Shown here: one piece after another, positions 14,560 to 18,288 of the stretch
Numbering within the stretch: the first letter of the stretch is position 1
Layout: the number at the start of each line of letters is the position of its first letter
Assembly: GCA_947165725.1 (NCBI GenBank)
Contig: CAMVBL010000020.1
Coordinates: forward strand, 1 to 18,288
Source: an uncultured Caryophanales bacterium
GTDB lineage: Bacteria > Bacillota_I > Bacilli_A > RFN20 > CAG-826
Length of the DNA stretch: 18,288 nt
Direction: 5' to 3'
The notes under the pieces: generated by a model
Told to the model about the DNA's origin: nothing
Databases searched by the model: none
The model's input: the letters and a program-made list of their open reading frames with translations, nothing else
Translations under genes and position numbers: made by a program

Positions 14560-15401
14560 TTGATAAATAACCCCACTAATGAGAGAACGCCAAAGATGAT
14601 TAATACATGGGTACCATAGATGAGCAAGGTATGACGACCAACAAAGCAAATTGGTCTTTCCCAGTTATATCTTTTAAAGTATGACTTTTTATCTTTAGCA
14701 TAGGTGAGTTTCGATACCATAGCGCCTAAAAAGAAGAAACCAAGATATGGGAATAATGGCATATGGTCGCCTTGAACGAGGCTAGCGGAACCCACAACAT
14801 CATCACCAACATATGGTCTCCATAAGAATGGAACATAAGTATTTTTACCAAATGATGTGGTAGAAAGGTATTGGCATAATGGGTGAAGGGCTAAACCTAT
14901 AAGACCCACTACTAATAGCCACTTCCAGTTCTTTTGCTCAAAGAAACAATATAATAACGTCGACCAGCCTAAAACACCGATGACGTTAAAGTCAATTCTA
15001 AAGGCAGAAACACCAACATTAGCGCCAGAGGCCACTAAGCCGCCTCTAATTAAATTAGTGATGATAAATAATAACGCCCAAATGCCCACCATTTGTAACG
15101 CTCTTTTGCTATTGCTCTTAGAGAAGGCACAAGAAATACCACTGATAAAGCAGAAACTAATCAAACAAAGCCAACGGACAACCATTCTCACTGGATGATC
15201 CCAGTAGAAATGCATCGCCTGGTTAATAGCCCAGTATGGTTGAAGATGGTCCGCTCCTGCCCAACCACTAGTGAAGTTCATGGTGAAATTGAAGATGTGA
15301 TCCATAACCACAAGACAAATCAAAATACCACGGAAGAAATCGATTTCGTGGATACGTGTTTCGAATGGTTTTCTTTTAATAACTACTTCTTCTTCAGGCA
15401 T
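14556..15401 (-). CDS. HGSNAT-like (DUF1624) membrane acyltransferase
   Basis: Polytopic membrane protein (281 aa, about seven or eight hydrophobic segments) resembling the heparan-alpha-glucosaminide N-acetyltransferase catalytic family. The diagnostic start is RIHEIDFFRGILICLVVMDH, with the conserved R.ID..RG......DH pattern, followed by a second block with FISGISCAFS. The human enzyme moves an acetyl group from cytosolic acetyl-CoA across the membrane to a sugar amine; bacterial members are mostly uncharacterised and may acylate envelope glycans or lipids. The ATG at 15401 is preferred to an in-frame ATG at 15437, which lies upstream of the predicted transcript start. No Shine-Dalgarno is visible and an extended -10 sits 9 bases upstream, so the message may be nearly leaderless. 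It overlaps the acyl-CoA synthetase gene. Confidence 0.75.
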   Translation of the reverse strand: MPEEEVVIKRKPFETRIHEIDFFRGILICLVVMDHIFNFTMNFTSGWAGADHLQPYWAINQAMHFYWDHPVRMVVRWLCLISFCFISGISCAFSKSNSKRALQMVGIWALLFIITNLIRGGLVASGANVGVSAFRIDFNVIGVLGWSTLLYCFFEQKNWKWLLVVGLIGLALHPLCQYLSTTSFGKNTYVPFLWRPYVGDDVVGSASLVQGDHMPLFPYLGFFFLGAMVSKLTYAKDKKSYFKRYNWERPICFVGRHTLLIYGTHVLIIFGVLSLVGLFIK

Positions 15402-15407
15402 AACGTA

Positions 15408-15435
15408 GTTAGTATACCACTTTTGGCATACTAAC
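15408..15435. promoter_or_regulatory. 28-bp palindrome on an extended -10 promoter
   Basis: Arms of 12 bp (15408-15419 and 15424-15435, one mismatch) flank a 4-base centre. On the minus strand the left arm contains TGGTATACT (15411-15419), an extended -10 that would drive the HGSNAT-like gene. A protein bound to the palindrome would block this promoter. The same repeat could form an intergenic RNA hairpin in a read-through transcript, but no U-tract follows. Confidence 0.6.
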
Positions 15436-15461
15436 AAGATTAAAAATTATAATTACTAGAA

Positions 15462-16361
15462 TTAATCGAGAATAAAGTGCGCCCAATCCTCATAAACTTG
15501 GAGATAATCATCTTCGTTATGAATCTCATGACGCATATGTGGATAGAGTTTTAATGTGACATTATTAACGCCTAAACCTTTATAAGCTTTTTCTAACCAC
15601 CTCACACCTTTACCGTTTTGACCAACTGGATCTTCTTCACCTGAGGTGATGAAAATGACTTCGTCTTTAGAGACTTTCTTCATATTCTTTTTCTTCCAGA
15701 TTTGAGCCATACCTTTAAGGAATTCTCTCCAAAAACCACCGGTATTCATATGACCTAAATATGGGTCCGCGACATAGGCATCAACGTTCTTTTCATTATA
15801 TGAAAGCCAGTCAACACCTGTTCTTGGATTCTTTATTTGTTTGTTATAACCACCTAAGCCTAAATTAGTGAAGAACTTATTTGGTTTATCCCAGTTAGAT
15901 TTATGGATGAGCATTCTGGCTAATACTGCGGCAACTGACATTAGTCCACCTTGACCACCATTACTACCAATAATTAATGTCTTATCCGCGGCTAATGGAT
16001 ATTTTTCTAATCTTGCTTGGGTGGTAAACGAGCCCATGGAGTGACCACCTTGAATGGTTGGTAAGCCGTTTTTCTTGGCTTCTAATATTGTTAAATATAA
16101 AGCATCAACAATCTTATCGAAAGCGTCCTTTGGCCATTTTTGTAAATCATCTTCTGTTGGGGCATTAAGGCCTTGACCAAAATGGTCTAAAATCCAAACG
16201 TTAACACCTTTTTCATTTAAATAATTAACTAAGCGTTCATATCTTGTCGCATATTCTTGCATGCCGGTGATAAAAACAAAGTTGGCTTTACCGTTGTTAA
16301 TAAGCCATTTAGCGCCTTTAACTGTTTCTCCGGTTTTTAAAGCGATTTCAAAAACTTCCAT
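15462..16361 (-). CDS. Alpha/beta hydrolase, monoacylglycerol lipase/lysophospholipase-like
   Basis: Cytoplasmic serine hydrolase (299 aa, no signal peptide) of the Hydrolase_4 group that includes monoacylglycerol lipases and lysophospholipase PldB. Markers are FVFITGMQEYATRYERL (the HGM.EH..RY block, with the usual His-Gly reading Thr-Gly), LDHFGQG, the nucleophile elbow GGHSMGS (Ser108), an acid in SGEEDPVG (Asp244) and a histidine in MRHEIHNE (His278). It would release a fatty acid from a glycerolipid. The ATG at 16361 is preceded by AAGGAG at 7 bases, so the in-frame ATG at 16379 is not used. It is the first of three same-strand genes with an HGSNAT-like acyltransferase and an acyl-CoA synthetase. 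No terminator separates them, though the second gene has its own promoter. Confidence 0.85.
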   Translation of the reverse strand: MEVFEIALKTGETVKGAKWLINNGKANFVFITGMQEYATRYERLVNYLNEKGVNVWILDHFGQGLNAPTEDDLQKWPKDAFDKIVDALYLTILEAKKNGLPTIQGGHSMGSFTTQARLEKYPLAADKTLIIGSNGGQGGLMSVAAVLARMLIHKSNWDKPNKFFTNLGLGGYNKQIKNPRTGVDWLSYNEKNVDAYVADPYLGHMNTGGFWREFLKGMAQIWKKKNMKKVSKDEVIFITSGEEDPVGQNGKGVRWLEKAYKGLGVNNVTLKLYPHMRHEIHNEDDYLQVYEDWAHFILD

Positions 16362-16426
16362 GGTTTTTCTCCTTAACAATTAATTAACTATAATTTATTC
16401 TATGAATATATTATCACGAAGGTAAT

Positions 16427-16457
16427 AAAAACTCTACTTAGTTAGAGGAAGTAGAGT
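16427..16457 (-). terminator. Terminator built into the 3' end of the TMEM164-like gene
   Basis: On the minus strand ACTCTACTT and AAGTAGAGT form a perfect 9-bp stem with a 9-base loop, followed by TTTTTA. The upstream arm is coding sequence for the last residues of the protein and the stop codon lies at the loop/stem border. Confidence 0.88.
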
Positions 16458-17274
16458 CTTGTGCTTGTAGTTTTTTATGTTCTTCTCTTTTCTTAAGGAA
16501 GCCCATAATCCAATAATAGACGAGGTAGAATAAACCCATATAACCACACTGTAAAACATAGATGGTGATTTGATATGGGATAAGAGCCCCTTTGTATAAA
16601 TCAAGGAATAAGGTGAATGGAGTGCCATCACCATGGAAAAAGAACATGAAATTACGTTCTCTTCCAATGATTGGAATACTGATATAGTCAACAATTAAGG
16701 CAATGCTCATAAATGTAAATAAGATGCCAATCGCAAATGGGATATCTCTTTTTTCCATTTTATTTAATCCAGACACCCAGATGAATAACCCTACGAAAGC
16801 GGATATAGAGTGATTCAATAAAGCATTAATAACGGAGAAGGAAATAATCGCGTGACTTGGATATAAATTACCAGCGAAATAATTACCCATAAAGCCCATT
16901 AATAAGCCACATATCGCCATGAAATCAAGACACCACTGTTTGAATCGACCTTTAGTTAACGCGGCTAAAGGAATGATATAAATTGGTACATCGCAGAAAT
17001 AAAGTGGCCAGTTACCAATTAAGCAATCCCAGAAGTTATCTGTTTCACATAGCAACCAAATATTCTTTGATAATTGCACGGTCACAATGGCGATACCTGA
17101 TATTAACAAAACTAAGTTTTGCTTTTTAGGATCGCCTTTAAATTTCTTGCCTAAGAAAACCGCTAAGGTCAAAAAGATTGCTAGAGTTAAAGTGACTGTT
17201 AATATATGGGAGAGAGAAAATAGACCAGCAGGTGTTCTGCCCTCTTCCAAGAAGAACCATTTATAAAAATCCAT
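16438..17274 (-). CDS. TIGR02206/TMEM164-like membrane protein (YwaF family)
   Basis: Membrane protein (278 aa) with about seven hydrophobic segments and a charged tail. It resembles the TIGR02206/YwaF family, related to eukaryotic TMEM164. WPLYFCDVP (around Cys94) fits the family PLhxC block and ERNFMFFFHGDGTP (about 205-218) fits the N(Y/F)M(F/Y) block. TMEM164 is an acyltransferase acting on ether phospholipids; bacterial members are largely uncharacterised. In my recollection the position two before Cys is usually His, here Tyr, so activity is uncertain. The start has no Shine-Dalgarno; an extended -10 lies 9 bases upstream, suggesting a nearly leaderless mRNA. A terminator overlaps the last codons and another precedes the promoter, so the gene stands alone. 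Assignment is by eye and moderate. Confidence 0.65.
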   Translation of the reverse strand: MDFYKWFFLEEGRTPAGLFSLSHILTVTLTLAIFLTLAVFLGKKFKGDPKKQNLVLLISGIAIVTVQLSKNIWLLCETDNFWDCLIGNWPLYFCDVPIYIIPLAALTKGRFKQWCLDFMAICGLLMGFMGNYFAGNLYPSHAIISFSVINALLNHSISAFVGLFIWVSGLNKMEKRDIPFAIGILFTFMSIALIVDYISIPIIGRERNFMFFFHGDGTPFTLFLDLYKGALIPYQITIYVLQCGYMGLFYLVYYWIMGFLKKREEHKKLQAQDSTSSN

Positions 17275-17283
17275 AACGCCACT

Positions 17284-17292
17284 ATTGTAGCA
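17284..17292 (-). promoter_or_regulatory. Extended -10 close to the TMEM164-like start codon
   Basis: On the minus strand TGCTACAAT is an extended -10 with no good -35. It ends 9 bases before the ATG at 17274, the same distance as at the HGSNAT-like gene, and both are followed by CGTTATG. A transcript would start 2-3 bases before the ATG. Confidence 0.5.
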
Positions 17293-17310
17293 TTAAATGA
17301 AAAAGAAGAA

Positions 17311-17343
17311 ATATAAAACTCCGTAACGTTGTTATTACGGAGT
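17311..17343 (-). terminator. Terminator of the clostripain-family peptidase gene
   Basis: On the minus strand ACTCCGTAA and TTACGGAGT form a perfect 9-bp stem with an 8-base loop, followed by a modest U-rich run (TTTATATTT). It starts about 30 bases after the peptidase stop codon. Confidence 0.85.
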
Positions 17344-17373
17344 CTTCTTATATTATATAAGGATTATAGATTA

Positions 17374-18288
17374 CTAGAACAAAGCCTTCCAGTTATTGAA
17401 GTGAGTTTGATTTGATGGATAGCTTGCAGCGGTACCATATGAGCCAAGTGGCGCGAAGAAGGCTAAGCCATTGGAGTTACCAGCGGCAGTACCTTTAGCG
17501 TTATGAACAATCATTTCGCTTAATGCAGTTTTCGCATCATTGATTTGAGTGGCAAATGATGTGAATGTGCTGTTACTCGCTAATTTGTTTAAGAAATCTT
17601 TACCATCAAATAAGCCAAATCTAGAGAAGTCTTCATATTTTTTACAACTATTGATGACTTGTTTGAATGTGTTCTTATTGCTGTTGACTTTGTCTTTAAT
17701 AGCCGCGGACATTGCTTCAAATTTATTGAAGTAATTGTCCATCTTATTTAAGTCTAAGACTGATAAGGTTTGATCACTAGACCAACCATTATCAGAAAGG
17801 AATGTATCACAGATTTCAGCTAAAACAGTTTCAGTGTCATCGCCAGCATAAAGATCATCTAACCAATTATCATAATCCCAGCCTTCACCAGCCTCAGTTT
17901 CTTCACTACCAACCATGTAGTTGAAATATGGTGAATTGAATTCAGCAAGGTCTTGAAGTTGCATTAAGCAGCAGTCATAACCAATGAATTCTAGTTTTTC
18001 GTTGAGGTTTTGTGTTTCAAAGACATTGTCCATTGCGGCTTTGATTTCTTGGGCTTCTAAGGAATCACTATAATAGTTTTCATCATAGCAGCAGCCTTCA
18101 AAAGCACCACCATGGTTCCATAAGATAAGACCTGTCTTTTCCGCTGGATATTCTTCTAAGCCCCAGTTAACAAATGATTGAAGGGTTTCTTGTTTACCCA
18201 TGCTAGCATTTGGTAAAGAAGCATCTTGTTTTAATTTTTTGTTTTCAACGTGGTATCTGCCTATCTTATTGCCAGAAATACCACTTGT
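17374..18288 (-). CDS. Clostripain-family (C11) cysteine peptidase, 5' end outside the window
   Basis: The frame stays open to the right edge, so 305 C-terminal residues are visible and the start is missing; the internal Met at 18201 is not the start, because the family's conserved region continues upstream of it. Catalytic features are the histidine in LILWNHGG and the cysteine in FIGYDCCLMQ, followed by VGSEETEAGEGWDY, a block typical of C11 peptidases. These enzymes cut after Arg or Lys and are usually exported; the missing N-terminus may carry a signal or lipobox, as in the other exported proteins here. The C-terminal part ends with NSNGLAFFAPL, also common in the family. The stop is TAG and a terminator follows. 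Two adjacent cysteines in the DCCLM motif leave the exact nucleophile to be decided by alignment. Confidence 0.88.
   Translation of the reverse strand, partial: TSGISGNKIGRYHVENKKLKQDASLPNASMGKQETLQSFVNWGLEEYPAEKTGLILWNHGGAFEGCCYDENYYSDSLEAQEIKAAMDNVFETQNLNEKLEFIGYDCCLMQLQDLAEFNSPYFNYMVGSEETEAGEGWDYDNWLDDLYAGDDTETVLAEICDTFLSDNGWSSDQTLSVLDLNKMDNYFNKFEAMSAAIKDKVNSNKNTFKQVINSCKKYEDFSRFGLFDGKDFLNKLASNSTFTSFATQINDAKTALSEMIVHNAKGTAAGNSNGLAFFAPLGSYGTAASYPSNQTHFNNWKALF

Noticed and set aside
14560..14649. Earlier start (ATG 14649) for the acyl-CoA synthetase
   Set aside because: It would overlap the acyltransferase gene by over 90 bases and add residues unlike the family; the ATG at 14559 gives the common ATGA overlap.
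15408..15435. FapR binding site
   Set aside because: The half sites are similar to what I remember of FapR boxes, but the repeat is 26-28 bp against about 17 bp, so it is kept only as an unassigned operator.

Overview
The window is AT-rich DNA from what looks like a low-GC Gram-positive bacterium, probably an uncultured gut member of the Bacilli or a relative of the Mollicutes. The clues are GGAG-type ribosome binding sites, lipoproteins with polyserine linkers, short intergenic gaps, U-tract terminators and CCA-encoding tRNA genes. The only tRNA-Trp seen has a CCA anticodon and three genes end in TGA, so the standard bacterial code fits better than the Mycoplasma code. The genus cannot be named from the sequence alone.

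Layout. Positions 1-692 hold the start of a serine-rich lipoprotein that runs off the left edge. Next comes a polyserine-linked 5'-nucleotidase lipoprotein (837-2951) and a 7-TM diguanylate cyclase (3028-4164), all on the minus strand. A divergent plus-strand pair follows: a class 3-type aldehyde dehydrogenase (4386-5792) translationally coupled to a YhhN-family lysoplasmalogenase-like protein (5802-6512). Facing it, and overlapping it by 21 bp, is a minus-strand operon with a GT8 glycosyltransferase/PlsC acyltransferase fusion (7103-8923) coupled to a CrtO-like membrane acyltransferase (6492-7103). Then come an overlapping membrane acyltransferase-3/anchored hydrolase pair (9203-11273), tRNA-Trp, a NUDIX hydrolase, a plus-strand lipoprotein (12030-12740) and tRNA-Leu(CAG). 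A minus-strand set follows: lysophospholipase-like hydrolase, HGSNAT-like membrane acyltransferase and acyl-CoA synthetase (16361-12904). The right end has a TIGR02206/TMEM164-like membrane protein and a 5'-truncated clostripain-family peptidase.

How the genes fit together. The central 13 kb is dominated by acyl-chain and envelope lipid chemistry: acyl release (two hydrolases), acyl activation (acyl-CoA synthetase), acyl transfer (PlsC, CrtO-like, acyltransferase 3, HGSNAT-like, perhaps TMEM164-like), lipid glycosylation (GT8), and a possible plasmalogen breakdown step (YhhN plus aldehyde dehydrogenase). The flanks carry exported proteins: a nucleotidase, a peptidase and polyserine lipoproteins. 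Family assignments come from motifs read by eye. The joint pathways are inference.

Regulation visible in the sequence includes several good promoters, extended -10 elements, seven hairpin terminators, a 28-bp palindrome lying on one promoter, and several genes whose -10 box sits so close to the start codon that the mRNA may be leaderless. No gene-free stretch exceeds 300 bases; the longest gap is 8924-9202. No insertion sequence, CRISPR array, prophage gene or rRNA was seen.
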